Source: an uncultured bacterium
GTDB taxonomy: Bacteria; Bacteroidota; Bacteroidia; Sphingobacteriales; Sphingobacteriaceae
NCBI GenBank assembly: GCA_903958995.1
Contig: CAJBVG010000080.1
Span: 1-22,992 of the forward strand
DNA: 22,992 bases
Reading direction: 5' to 3'
The notes below the pieces were generated by a model, which worked only from the letters and a program-made list of their open reading frames with translations, did no database searches and was not told the origin of the DNA. The position numbers were made by a program, and so were the translations under genes. Of the stretch, positions 1 through 8,116 are shown one piece after another (the stretch's first letter is position 1; every line of letters starts with the position of its first letter).

Positions 1-3000
1 ATAGGCACAACTGGCATTTATAAGTTAGGCTATGAGCAATTGCAAAACTTAGGTATTGCTGTTGATCAAATCAATCCGAAAAATATTAGGGTTTATGGTA
101 ATGGTGGAGGAATATTACCAGAAGGAAATTACATCGCAAGATATGACGACTTACAAGAGAACGCAATACAAGTAATAGGTGAAGATGATGGCGCTTTTAA
201 TAAAGGCGATTACATTTTGTTTTACGCAAAAGGGCCAAATAACGTCAGCATAGATTACAACAACAAAGTATTACAGAACAACACTAACCCTTACACTACC
301 GAAAGTTTTTATTTTATAACTAGCGATTTAGGTATTGGCAAACGAATGAGTACTCAAGGAAGTAGTACAAACACTCCTACTGTAAACATCAATGATTACA
401 ACTATTTCGAGTATTATGAAAAAAGTTTAAACACTGGTGTAAACGCTACGATTAAATCTGGCAGAGAACGTTATGGTGAAGAGTTTAATAATCAAACTTC
501 TTACGATTTCAATTTTAATATTCCAGACATCAATACATCAAAAACTTTAAAAGTTAGAGCTGATTTAATTGGTCGTGTTCAGTACCCTGGTAGTAGTTCT
601 TTTCAAGTAAAATATAATGGGGCTATAGTTAGCACTATTAATTGTTCTGGAGTTGAATTTACTTATGATGAAGCTTACGGTAATATTGTAACAACTGGTT
701 ATATGAATTTAAGTCCGACAGAAAATATCGGTCTAAATATTACCTATAACAAACCCGACATTACTGCATTGGGTTACTTAAATTTCATTTGGGTAAATGC
801 CTATCGAAACTTAAAAATGCTTGGAGAACAAATGTCGTTCAGAAGCATCGAAGCTTTTGGAAGTGGCGTTGTTGCACAGTATAATTTTACAGCAAATAAT
901 CCAGCATCAACATCAATATTAGATGTTACTGATAAAATCAATCCGAAAATTCAGCAAGTATCAACTAATGGAAATACATTAAGCTATACACTTGACGGAA
1001 ATGAGATGAAAGAATTCTACGCATTCTCTGGCTCAAATTTTTCTTCGCCACGATTAGTAGGAAAAATTGCAAATCAAAATTTACACGCTTTAGGGCAATA
1101 TGATTTTATCATTATTACACATCCTGATTTTAAAACCGAAGCGGATCGATTAGCTGAATTCAGATTGGCAAATAATAATTTAAGAACTTTAGTAGTACTA
1201 CCCAACGATATTTATAATGAATTCGGATCCGGCGCTCAAGATGCATCAGCAATTCGCGATTTCATTAAAATGTTTTATGATCGTGCTGGTAACAATACAA
1301 ATGAAATGCCTCAATATTTATTGATATTCGGCGATGGCTCGTATGATAATTTAGGAGTTGTAAAATCAAATACTAATTACGTAGTAACTTTCGAAAGTAG
1401 AAATTCTACAACACCTTTTGGCTCGTATGTATCCGACGATTACTTTGGATTACTAGATGATCAAGAAGGGGACTGGGATACGAACCCAAGTGCAAGTTAT
1501 GGTGCTATTGCTTTAGATGTAGCAGTAGGTCGTTTACCAGTACAATCACCTTTGCAAGCACGACAAATGGTTGACAAAATCGTCCATTATAATAACGTTG
1601 AAACCTTTGGCGATTGGAGAAATAAATATGTGCTAATTGCCGATGACCAGGATGATAATTTACATTTAAATCATGCCGAAGGACATGCTGCGATAATACG
1701 TTCACGTAATAAAGATTTCAATATAGATAAAGTTTATTTAGACTCTTATCAACAAATAAGCACTCCATCTGGAAATCGTTACCCAGAAGTAAATGCTGCA
1801 TTTAACCAACGCGTAAATAGTGGCGCATTAGTGATAAATTATATAGGGCATGGTGGTGAGAATGGATTAGCACACGAAAAAATATTAAGCATAGAAGATA
1901 TCAATAGCTGGAAAGGCTTGGATAACATGCCAGTATTACTTACTGCTACATGTTCATTCTCTAGATGGGATGACCCATCTTTCCAATCGGCAGGGGAATT
2001 ATGCTTATTAAATCCGAACGGTGGAGCAATTGCCATGTTCACTACAACACGAATTGTTTATGCAAATGAAAACAAAACCATCAATGAAGCATTTGTAAAA
2101 TCTTTATTCGATAGTACTAATGTTGGTGGAACAAACACCTTAGGCGATATCTTTAAAAACAGTAAAAATTACAGAGGTCTAGGCCTTTCCATCAACCAAA
2201 GAAATTTCACTTTATTAGGAGATCCTTCACTCCCATTTGCAACTCCGAAATACAAAGTAATTACAGAAAGCATTAATAATAAAGCAATGTCAGCAGTGGA
2301 TGCAGACACCATAAAAGCATTAAGTACCATTCAAATAAAAGGATACATCGCTGATAAAAACGGCAACTTGTTGAGCAATTACAATGGTGTGGTTTACCCT
2401 GCAGTTTATGATAAAAAGAATTCTCAAAAAACATTAGGACAAGACAAAGGTTTATCTGGAAGTAATATTACTTCTTATGAAGTTCAAAAGAATGTTATTT
2501 ACAAGGGGAAAGCAAGTGTACAAAACGGACGATTCACATTTAACTTTGTAGTACCTCGCGATATTTCTTATAATATAGGATACGGTCGATTAAGTTATTA
2601 CGCACAATTAGGAAGCGTAGATGCAAATGGCGCGTATGACAGTGTATTAGTTGGTGGTAGTTATAACTCAACATCTACTGATGTACAAGGTCCAGAGATG
2701 AGTTTGTATTTGAACGATGAGAATTTTGCATCGGGAGGAATCACGGGAGAGAATCCAATGTTAATTGTAAAAATAAATGATGAGAATGGTGTGAACACTG
2801 TTGGGAATGGAATTGGACACAACATCACAGCAACATTAACAACTAACAATGAAGTGCAAAAAATTGATTTAAATGAATACTACGAATCAACTCTTGATAG
2901 TTATCAATCTGGAGAAATAAAATACCCATTTGCTAAACTTGCTGCAGGCAAATACACCTTGAGTATTAAAGCATGGGATGTATTTAATAATTCATCTGAG

Positions 3001-3345
3001 AAAACGACAGAATTTACCGTACTCGATTCGAAAAATTTCAGCATCGATAAAGTATATAATTACCCAAATCCATTTACAACTAGTACTGGATTTCAATTTG
3101 AACACAACCGTCCTGGAGATAATTTAACAGTAATGATTCAGGTGTTTAGTGTTTCAGGTCGATTAGTAAAAACTATTCAACAAGAAATTGGCAATGCTGG
3201 ATCTAGAGTTGCAAACATCCTATGGGATGGTAAAGATGAATATGGAGATAAATTAGCTCGCGGGGTCTACGTTTACAGATTAAAAGCAAAAGCGTCAAAT
3301 GGAAGCATTGCTGATAAGTATCAAAAACTAGTCATTCTAAATTAA
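1..3345 (+). CDS. porU: PorU, type IX secretion sortase (C25 peptidase family), 5' end missing
   Basis: The reading frame is open from base 1 to the TAA at 3343-3345, giving 1114 residues without the signal peptide or start codon, which lie upstream. The internal TTG at 40 is not a credible start because the frame and homology-like sequence (GIYKL...LGI) continue upstream of it. PorU is the outer-membrane-associated sortase that removes the C-terminal signal of type IX cargo and joins the protein to A-LPS. The gingipain-like C25 domain lies at about 1080-2240. It has the catalytic His in IGHGGE (His codon 1849-1851) and Cys in TATCSFSRWDDP (Cys codon 1951-1953), so both catalytic residues are present. 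The C-terminus is a type IX sorting domain starting near YPNPF (3061-3075) and ending KLVILN, a known feature of PorU. porV follows after 132 bases, as in many Bacteroidota. The family assignment is firm. Confidence 0.95.
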   Translation: MGTTGIYKLGYEQLQNLGIAVDQINPKNIRVYGNGGGILPEGNYIARYDDLQENAIQVIGEDDGAFNKGDYILFYAKGPNNVSIDYNNKVLQNNTNPYTTESFYFITSDLGIGKRMSTQGSSTNTPTVNINDYNYFEYYEKSLNTGVNATIKSGRERYGEEFNNQTSYDFNFNIPDINTSKTLKVRADLIGRVQYPGSSSFQVKYNGAIVSTINCSGVEFTYDEAYGNIVTTGYMNLSPTENIGLNITYNKPDITALGYLNFIWVNAYRNLKMLGEQMSFRSIEAFGSGVVAQYNFTANNPASTSILDVTDKINPKIQQVSTNGNTLSYTLDGNEMKEFYAFSGSNFSSPRLVGKIANQNLHALGQYDFIIITHPDFKTEADRLAEFRLANNNLRTLVVLPNDIYNEFGSGAQDASAIRDFIKMFYDRAGNNTNEMPQYLLIFGDGSYDNLGVVKSNTNYVVTFESRNSTTPFGSYVSDDYFGLLDDQEGDWDTNPSASYGAIALDVAVGRLPVQSPLQARQMVDKIVHYNNVETFGDWRNKYVLIADDQDDNLHLNHAEGHAAIIRSRNKDFNIDKVYLDSYQQISTPSGNRYPEVNAAFNQRVNSGALVINYIGHGGENGLAHEKILSIEDINSWKGLDNMPVLLTATCSFSRWDDPSFQSAGELCLLNPNGGAIAMFTTTRIVYANENKTINEAFVKSLFDSTNVGGTNTLGDIFKNSKNYRGLGLSINQRNFTLLGDPSLPFATPKYKVITESINNKAMSAVDADTIKALSTIQIKGYIADKNGNLLSNYNGVVYPAVYDKKNSQKTLGQDKGLSGSNITSYEVQKNVIYKGKASVQNGRFTFNFVVPRDISYNIGYGRLSYYAQLGSVDANGAYDSVLVGGSYNSTSTDVQGPEMSLYLNDENFASGGITGENPMLIVKINDENGVNTVGNGIGHNITATLTTNNEVQKIDLNEYYESTLDSYQSGEIKYPFAKLAAGKYTLSIKAWDVFNNSSEKTTEFTVLDSKNFSIDKVYNYPNPFTTSTGFQFEHNRPGDNLTVMIQVFSVSGRLVKTIQQEIGNAGSRVANILWDGKDEYGDKLARGVYVYRLKAKASNGSIADKYQKLVILN

Positions 3346-3374
3346 TTGGCTTAAAAGAGATTTTTCTATATTTG
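3346..3374 (+). promoter_or_regulatory. Putative Bacteroidota sigma-A promoter for porV
   Basis: A TTGG (3346-3349) directly after the porU stop is followed by 17 bases and TATATTTG (3367-3374), a perfect match to the Bacteroidota -7 box TAnnTTTG with near-usual spacing. A start point near 3380 would leave a leader of about 95-100 bases before porV at 3478. This would let porV and ispF be transcribed separately from porU. It is a motif match only. Confidence 0.5.
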
Positions 3375-3477
3375 GGCCTATCTGTCTGTTAAATCATAAC
3401 TAATTAAGCAATCTACAGGCAATAAATAGATAAAAATGCAGTTATAATAGGCTGTAATTCTGAAATAATATATAAAG

Positions 3478-4725
3478 ATGATTTTGAAGAACGTGAAGAT
3501 TAAAGGATTAAGTACAGGTATACTATTAAGTACTTTAGGGATATTTTCTATAACGGAGCAAGCAAATGCTCAATTAACTACACAGAATTTAAATGGAAGA
3601 GAATCTTCTGTAAATGCTATAACCACTGCTGTGCCTTTCCTATTAATCGGCCCTGATTCTAGAGCTGGAGCAATGGGCGACGGAGGTGTGGCAACAAGTC
3701 CTGATGTGTATTCAAGCCACTGGAATTCGGCTAAATATGCTTTTATGGAGAAAAAATATGCTTTTGGTTTAGCTTACACCCCGTGGTTACAAGCACTAGT
3801 ACCCGATATTAACTTAGCCTATTTAAGTGGTTATTATAAAATCGACAAGAAACAAACAATAGGAGGAAGCTTAAGATTTTTCTCTCTTGGCGATATTACT
3901 TTCACAGACATGACAGGTAATGTTACCGGTTCAGGTAACCCAAATGAATTATCAATCGACTTTTCATACAACAGAAAATTATCTGATAAATTTGCCATAG
4001 GTACTGCATTTCGTTTTATTAATTCCGATTTAGCACAAGGGCAATTGGCTCAAAACGGACAATCGGTTAAAGCTGGTCGTTCAGTCGCTGTAGATATTTC
4101 GGGTTTTTATACTAATCCAGATTTCATCATTAATGGTAAAAAAACAACTATTGCTTATGGATTTGATGCTTCTAATATTGGAGCGAAAATGAATTATACA
4201 AATTCATCAGATCGTTACTTTATCCCTACGAACTTAAGAGTAGGTGCTTCAGGAACAATGAAGCTTGATAACTTCAATGAGATTATGGTGTTTGTTGAAG
4301 CGAACAAATTATTGGTACCTACGAATCCTATTTATGCAGTAGACAGCACTAACAAAGTTATTTTAGATAGCAACGGAGACCCTGTAATTGTTAAGGGACA
4401 AACGACTAACGTTTCTGTACCAAGAGGTATTTTCCAATCATTTAATGATGCACCTGGTGGATTAACAGAAGAGTTTCATGAGATTTATTATTCAGCTGGA
4501 TTTGAATACTGGTACGATAAACAATTTGCATTACGTGCAGGATATTTCTACGAACATCCTACTAAAGGAAATCGTCAGTACTTCACATTTGGAGCAGGTA
4601 TCAAGTATAATATTTTCGGATTAGATTTATCTTACTTAGTACCAACGACACAACGTAACCCATTAGAAAATACATTACGTTTCTCGTTGACATTTAATTT
4701 TGAAAGTCCAGAAGTAAAAAACTAA
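3478..4725 (+). CDS. porV: PorV, type IX secretion outer-membrane shuttle protein
   Basis: This 415-residue beta-barrel protein resembles PorV/LptO. PorV binds type IX cargo as it leaves the Sov translocon and brings it to PorU at the outer membrane. The first 31 residues look like a signal peptide, with a Lys-rich start, a hydrophobic core and cleavage after QANA (residue 31). The mature N-terminus has the family pattern around PFLLIGPDSRAGAMGDGGVA, followed by SSHWNSAKYAF, which resembles the FadL/PorV class. The rest alternates short strands with aromatic girdle residues and ends in a barrel-type strand (LRFSLTFNF). The start at 3478 puts the signal peptide at residue 1. It sits directly downstream of porU and 4 bases upstream of ispF, so porV and ispF are probably cotranscribed. 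Confidence 0.93.
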   Translation: MILKNVKIKGLSTGILLSTLGIFSITEQANAQLTTQNLNGRESSVNAITTAVPFLLIGPDSRAGAMGDGGVATSPDVYSSHWNSAKYAFMEKKYAFGLAYTPWLQALVPDINLAYLSGYYKIDKKQTIGGSLRFFSLGDITFTDMTGNVTGSGNPNELSIDFSYNRKLSDKFAIGTAFRFINSDLAQGQLAQNGQSVKAGRSVAVDISGFYTNPDFIINGKKTTIAYGFDASNIGAKMNYTNSSDRYFIPTNLRVGASGTMKLDNFNEIMVFVEANKLLVPTNPIYAVDSTNKVILDSNGDPVIVKGQTTNVSVPRGIFQSFNDAPGGLTEEFHEIYYSAGFEYWYDKQFALRAGYFYEHPTKGNRQYFTFGAGIKYNIFGLDLSYLVPTTQRNPLENTLRFSLTFNFESPEVKN

Positions 4726-4729
4726 AAAT

Positions 4730-5209
4730 ATGAAAATCAAAGTAGGTTTTGGTTTCGATGTCCATCAATTAAAAGATGGACATCCTTTTTTTATGGGTAG
4801 TGTACAATTAGAACATCACAAAGGAGCCTTTGGGCATTCGGATGCTGATGTACTTATTCACGCTATCTGCGATGCTTTATTAGGTGCTGCAAATTTACGC
4901 GACATCGGATTTCATTTTTCAAACACCGACGCACGTTGGAAAGGAATTTCAAGCGTAATATTATTAGAAGAATGCGTAAAAATGCTTCAAGAAAAAAACT
5001 ATGCTATTGGTAATATTGATTGCATGATTTGTTTAGAAGCACCGAAAATTAACCCGCATATTCCAGCCATGAAAACCATCCTTGCCAAAGCGATGGGAAT
5101 CTCTGAAGACGACTTGTCAATTAAGGCTACTACTAATGAACAAATGGGATTTATTGGTAGAGAAGAAGGCGTTGTTGCCTACGCTACAGTACTCATAGAG
5201 CGAGTTTAG
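4730..5209 (+). CDS. ispF: 2-C-methyl-D-erythritol 2,4-cyclodiphosphate synthase (IspF)
   Basis: IspF converts CDP-methylerythritol 2-phosphate to the cyclic diphosphate MEcPP in the cytosolic MEP pathway for isoprenoids. At 159 residues it has the usual length. The metal ligands Asp10 and His12 lie in GFDVH, and His44 lies in GHSDADVLIHAICDALLGA. DIGFHF (residues 58-63) and the C-terminal KATTNEQMGFIGREEGV complete the family signature. One usually conserved block is slightly changed, reading IDCMICLEAPKI where many relatives have a D..I..E.PK pattern. The gene starts 4 bases after porV and probably shares its transcript, an unusual pairing of isoprenoid synthesis with secretion that may be simple read-through. 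It converges on the TrmH-family gene across a 76-base gap that holds a hairpin. Confidence 0.96.
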   Translation: MKIKVGFGFDVHQLKDGHPFFMGSVQLEHHKGAFGHSDADVLIHAICDALLGAANLRDIGFHFSNTDARWKGISSVILLEECVKMLQEKNYAIGNIDCMICLEAPKINPHIPAMKTILAKAMGISEDDLSIKATTNEQMGFIGREEGVVAYATVLIERV

Positions 5210-5252
5210 CTTAATAAATGCATGTTTTTTAAAAAAGTTGCATAAATGCAGG

Positions 5253-5288
5253 TAATTGGTGGCATGACTTAAGTGGTGCCACCAATTA
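5253..5288. terminator. Perfect 12-bp inverted repeat between convergent genes, putative bidirectional terminator
   Basis: TAATTGGTGGCA (5253-5264) and TGCCACCAATTA (5277-5288) are perfect reverse complements around a 12-base loop. The right arm contains the TAA stop (5286-5288) of the minus-strand TrmH-family gene, and ispF ends at 5209. No T-run directly follows the stem on either strand, although a TTTTTT run lies about 20 bases further in the minus direction. Position favours termination for both genes, but the missing U-tract makes it weaker than a textbook intrinsic terminator. Confidence 0.5.
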
Positions 5289-6068
5289 TAGATTGCGCTG
5301 CCTATTCGCCTCAAAAGTTAACACCGCAGTAGAAATCGACACATTTAATGAATCAATTTTCCCTTGCATTGGGATTTTTATTTGAGCAGTAGATTTGTTC
5401 AACCAAAACTCACTTAAGCCTGTAGCTTCAGTCCCCAATATTATGGCTGAAGGCTTTTTGAAATCAATTTCTGTATATAATTTTTCTGCAGTTAATGCTG
5501 CAGCAAAGTATTGAATTCCTTTTTCATCAAACCAAACTTTTAATTCCTCATTAGTGGTAACAACAATTGGCACTGTGAAGATGCATCCAACACTTGAACG
5601 TATGGCATTAGGATTATAAATGTCCGTTTTAGGATCACAAATAATTACCGCATCAATATTAGCTGCATCTGCAGTTCTTAGAATTGCTCCAAGATTACCA
5701 GGTTTTTCTACAGCTTCAAGAGTAATGATAAACGGTGATTCGCTTAAGGATAAAGTTTCTAATGTATAAAAACGAGGAACGAGTAATCCTATAAATCCAT
5801 CCGAATTTTCTCGGTAAGCAATTTTAGCAAAAACTTCTTTTGTTACTTCGAAATATTGATCTGCAACTAAATCCTCTGCTTGCGCACCAATTGTTGGGCA
5901 GAAGTACAATTGTGAAATTTGCATTCCAGCTGAAATTGCTAAACCTAATTCACGAAGCCCTTCAACAACGATTAATTGTTGGGCTCTTCGTTCTGAAGAC
6001 TTTTCAAAAAGCTTTACTAAATTTTTAACCTTCGGGTTTTGGAGGCTACTGATGACTTCTATCTTCAT
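5286..6068 (-). CDS. TrmH (SpoU) family RNA 2'-O-methyltransferase
   Basis: This SPOUT-class enzyme transfers a methyl group from SAM to the 2'-OH of a nucleotide in rRNA or tRNA. At 260 residues it has the two-part family form. The N-terminal substrate-binding part (about 1-105) opens with ISSLQNPKVKNLVKL and includes VVEGLRELGLA. The C-terminal knotted catalytic domain carries motif 1 EKPGNLGAILR (121-131), motif 2 ILGTEATGLS (210-219) and motif 3 IPMQGKIDSLNVSIS (232-246). The catalytic Arg131 and the knot Asn242 are kept. The exact target cannot be read from sequence; RlmB and TsnR-like proteins share these motifs. Its ATG overlaps the stop of the upstream small gene (ATGA), so translation of the two is probably coupled. 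Confidence 0.92.
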   Translation of the reverse strand: MKIEVISSLQNPKVKNLVKLFEKSSERRAQQLIVVEGLRELGLAISAGMQISQLYFCPTIGAQAEDLVADQYFEVTKEVFAKIAYRENSDGFIGLLVPRFYTLETLSLSESPFIITLEAVEKPGNLGAILRTADAANIDAVIICDPKTDIYNPNAIRSSVGCIFTVPIVVTTNEELKVWFDEKGIQYFAAALTAEKLYTEIDFKKPSAIILGTEATGLSEFWLNKSTAQIKIPMQGKIDSLNVSISTAVLTFEANRQRNL

Positions 6069-6223
6069 TTTGCATTTGCATCAGTGTTTATCTGACTAAA
6101 ATCCACATCACATTTGCAATTCGAGGCACAGCCCGATTGCTTTGTGAATTGATTCCGTATGCTGCGTACTATGAAATAAACAGCCCAAATCAACAATATC
6201 CCTACTAGAATGTATTGTATCAT
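6065..6223 (-). CDS. Small Cys-rich single-span membrane protein (FeoB-associated type)
   Basis: A 52-residue open frame runs from the ATG at 6223 to a TGA at 6065-6067. The protein has one hydrophobic span at about residues 2-20 (MIQYILVGILLIWAVYFIVR), a short basic stretch, then a Cys cluster GCASNCKCDVDF with Cys32, Cys36 and Cys38. This layout fits the FeoB-associated Cys-rich membrane proteins common in Bacteroidota, which are thought to serve in ferrous iron transport or metal handling. No feoA or feoB is present in the window, so the role is inferred from form alone. The TGA overlaps the ATG of the TrmH-family gene by 4 bases. The reading frame fits this family end to end, which argues against chance. 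Confidence 0.72.
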   Translation of the reverse strand: MIQYILVGILLIWAVYFIVRSIRNQFTKQSGCASNCKCDVDFSQINTDANAK

Positions 6224-6226
6224 GCT

Positions 6227-6234
6227 CAAAGGTA
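6227..6234 (-). promoter_or_regulatory. TAnnTTTG-like -7 box just upstream of the small Cys-rich gene
   Basis: On the minus strand the sequence TACCTTTG matches TAnnTTTG and ends 3 bases before the ATG at 6223. If used, transcription would start at or inside the start codon. No good -33 element is seen, so this may be chance. Confidence 0.25.
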
Positions 6235-6295
6235 TAATTTTAACCCCAAAAATCCTGCATTCATCGGCTTTTTGTTCTTTAATAACGTATTGGGC

Positions 6296-6326
6296 TTGTG
6301 TTGGTTTTCATTCTAATGTACATTCG
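6296..6326 (+). promoter_or_regulatory. Putative promoter of the LiaF-like/LytS/LytTR operon
   Basis: TTG at 6296-6298, 20 bases, then TACATTCG at 6319-6326, which differs from TAnnTTTG at one base. The box ends 20 bases before the ATG at 6347. The rest of the interval 6224-6346 holds no reading frame that I can support. Confidence 0.33.
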
Positions 6327-6346
6327 TATATTAAATTATTAAAACG

Positions 6347-7075
6347 ATGAATAAGTATAATCATAGAAGTCAGAAAAACAAAGAGTGGGTAGGTTACCTA
6401 ATTATCTTATTTGGATTGTTATTTCTAGGAAGGTCATTCGACTTCCCATTACCGGAATGGATATTCAGCTGGCCAATGTTTATGGTGGCGCTAGGTATTT
6501 CATTAGGTGTTAGCAATCGATTTAAAGATTGGTCGTGGGCAGTTATAACAGGAATTGGTGCAATATTTTTAATTGATAAAATTGCTGGGTATGATGTTCG
6601 TTTAACATCGATGATATTCCCTCTATTACTTATTTTTCTAGGTATTCGATTACTTCGTAAGAAGAAACCTAAAACAGTTCATATGTTCGATGAGGAATCT
6701 GGCAACTTTACAAATATTGCTGCAGACGAATCTCTTGATGATCGCATAGAAGTGATCGCTATTTTCGGTGGCAATAAAAAAATAATGGTGAGCAAGAATT
6801 TTAAAGGAGGAGAAATTGTATCTGTATTCGGAGGCAATGAAATTAACCTTAGCAAATGTGATATCAATGGTAAAGTAAAGATTGAAATTGTTCAAGTTTT
6901 TGGTGGAACCAAATTAGTAGTTCCGGCTAACTGGAGAATACAAACAGACATGATTAGCATTTTAGGTGGCATGGACGACAAACGTAATGTTATTGATTTT
7001 GACGCCGACGATTCTAAGGTGTTAATAATTGAAGGCGTATCCGTACTAGCAGGTATCGACATTAGAAGTTATTAA
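6347..7075 (+). CDS. LiaF-like four-span membrane protein, likely partner of the LytS/LytTR pair
   Basis: This 242-residue protein has two parts. Residues about 13-105 form four hydrophobic spans (WVGYLIILFGLLFLG, FMVALGISLGV, WAVITGIGAIFLI, MIFPLLLIFLGIRLL), matching the LiaI/LiaF-like transmembrane module. After a KKKPK basic turn, residues about 130-242 are a soluble beta-rich domain with repeated FGG/LGG turns (IFGGNKK, VFGGNEI, VFGGTKL, ILGGMDD), typical of the cell-wall-active antibiotics response (LiaF C-terminal) fold. In Firmicutes, LiaF inhibits the LiaS kinase. Here the next gene, 3 bases later, encodes a LytS-type kinase, so an envelope-stress sensing or inhibitory role is a reasonable inference. 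No catalytic function is expected. Confidence 0.8.
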   Translation: MNKYNHRSQKNKEWVGYLIILFGLLFLGRSFDFPLPEWIFSWPMFMVALGISLGVSNRFKDWSWAVITGIGAIFLIDKIAGYDVRLTSMIFPLLLIFLGIRLLRKKKPKTVHMFDEESGNFTNIAADESLDDRIEVIAIFGGNKKIMVSKNFKGGEIVSVFGGNEINLSKCDINGKVKIEIVQVFGGTKLVVPANWRIQTDMISILGGMDDKRNVIDFDADDSKVLIIEGVSVLAGIDIRSY

Positions 7076-7078
7076 ATA

Positions 7079-8116
7079 ATGGCGAAAACGCTCTTTTCCT
7101 ATAGAAAATTCAATGCACTATTTATTGTGTTGTTGTTTAGCTGGATGCTAACACACATTTTAATTGTGCATAATGTATTTCATTTCTCTTGGCTAACATC
7201 CATATGGGATAGCGCCATATACAACAGCATTTTAGCAGGTACGTGTGTAATTATCAGTTTAGTGCTTTTGTTTTATAAGCCTGTAGGAAAATCTATTTGG
7301 ATAAGCATTTCAATGGTGATTGTAATAACTTATATATGGGCTTTAAAAACTCCTTCTTTATTACATTTTGTAAGTATTAGCGAAGAAAACTATTTCGACT
7401 TTTTAAAACAATCTTTTTCGGTTCGATTTATTTTCGGATTAATGATTAATACATCTGCGTTGGGTGTGAGTTGGTTTTGGTATGGAATAGAAGAACAAAG
7501 GGAACAAGATAAACGCAGACAAAAATTAGAAGACCTTGCCAAAGAAGCTGAGTTGTTAAGTCTGCGACAAAAATTACAACCTCATTTTTTATTTAATAGT
7601 TTAAACTCCATTTCTGCTTTAATTGTGGTGAAGCCAGATCAGGCTCGCACTATGATTCATCAATTATCTGATTTTTTACGCAGCACTTTACGTCAAGAAG
7701 AAAATATTAAAATAAGTTTAGCGGAAGAACTAAAACAATTAGAGCTTTATTTGGCAATAGAAAAAGTTCGCTTTGGTCACCGTTTAAATACTATTATTGA
7801 AAACAATGAAAATGTAGAAGCTGAAGTGCCCTCAATGATTTTACAACCTGTTGTAGAAAATGCGATTAAGTTCGGATTGTATGATACTATAGGTGAAGTT
7901 AGCATTCGAATACAAGTTGTTAAAAACAAAAATGTAGTTGAAGTAGAAGTCAGTAATCCATTTGATTCGCAAACACGAACTGCAAATGTTAAGGGTACTG
8001 GATTTGGGTTAAATTCTATACAACGAAGATTATATTTACTATACGCAAGAAACGATCTCTTGCAAACTCGAGAAGAAAACGGATTGTTCATCACAAAAAT
8101 TATTATTCCACAATGA
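7079..8116 (+). CDS. LytS-family (His_kinase) membrane sensor histidine kinase
   Basis: This 345-residue kinase starts with four predicted membrane spans in residues about 10-140 (for example IVLLFSWMLTHILIV, SILAGTCVIISLVLLFY, ISISMVIVITYIWAL) and no large outside domain. A charged coiled-coil-like linker (EEQREQDKRRQKLEDLAKEAELL) leads to the LytS-type phosphorylation box LQPHFLFNSLNSISAL with His169. The ATPase part has the N-box VENAIKFG (Asn261) and the glycine loop GTGFGLNSIQRRL. This class passes phosphate to LytTR regulators, and one follows with an ATGA overlap at 8113-8116. With so little sensor domain, input may come from the membrane itself or from the LiaF-like protein upstream. 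Family assignment is firm; the signal is unknown. Confidence 0.93.
   Translation: MAKTLFSYRKFNALFIVLLFSWMLTHILIVHNVFHFSWLTSIWDSAIYNSILAGTCVIISLVLLFYKPVGKSIWISISMVIVITYIWALKTPSLLHFVSISEENYFDFLKQSFSVRFIFGLMINTSALGVSWFWYGIEEQREQDKRRQKLEDLAKEAELLSLRQKLQPHFLFNSLNSISALIVVKPDQARTMIHQLSDFLRSTLRQEENIKISLAEELKQLELYLAIEKVRFGHRLNTIIENNENVEAEVPSMILQPVVENAIKFGLYDTIGEVSIRIQVVKNKNVVEVEVSNPFDSQTRTANVKGTGFGLNSIQRRLYLLYARNDLLQTREENGLFITKIIIPQ

Noticed and set aside
6251..6275. AAAAATCC...GGCTTTTT hairpin upstream of the LiaF-like gene
   Set aside because: Only seven pairs with a mismatch and no gene end nearby that needs a terminator.
6650..6895. Minus-strand open frames inside the LiaF-like gene
   Set aside because: They lie wholly inside a recognised gene and show no family pattern; AT-rich coding sequence often gives such shadows.
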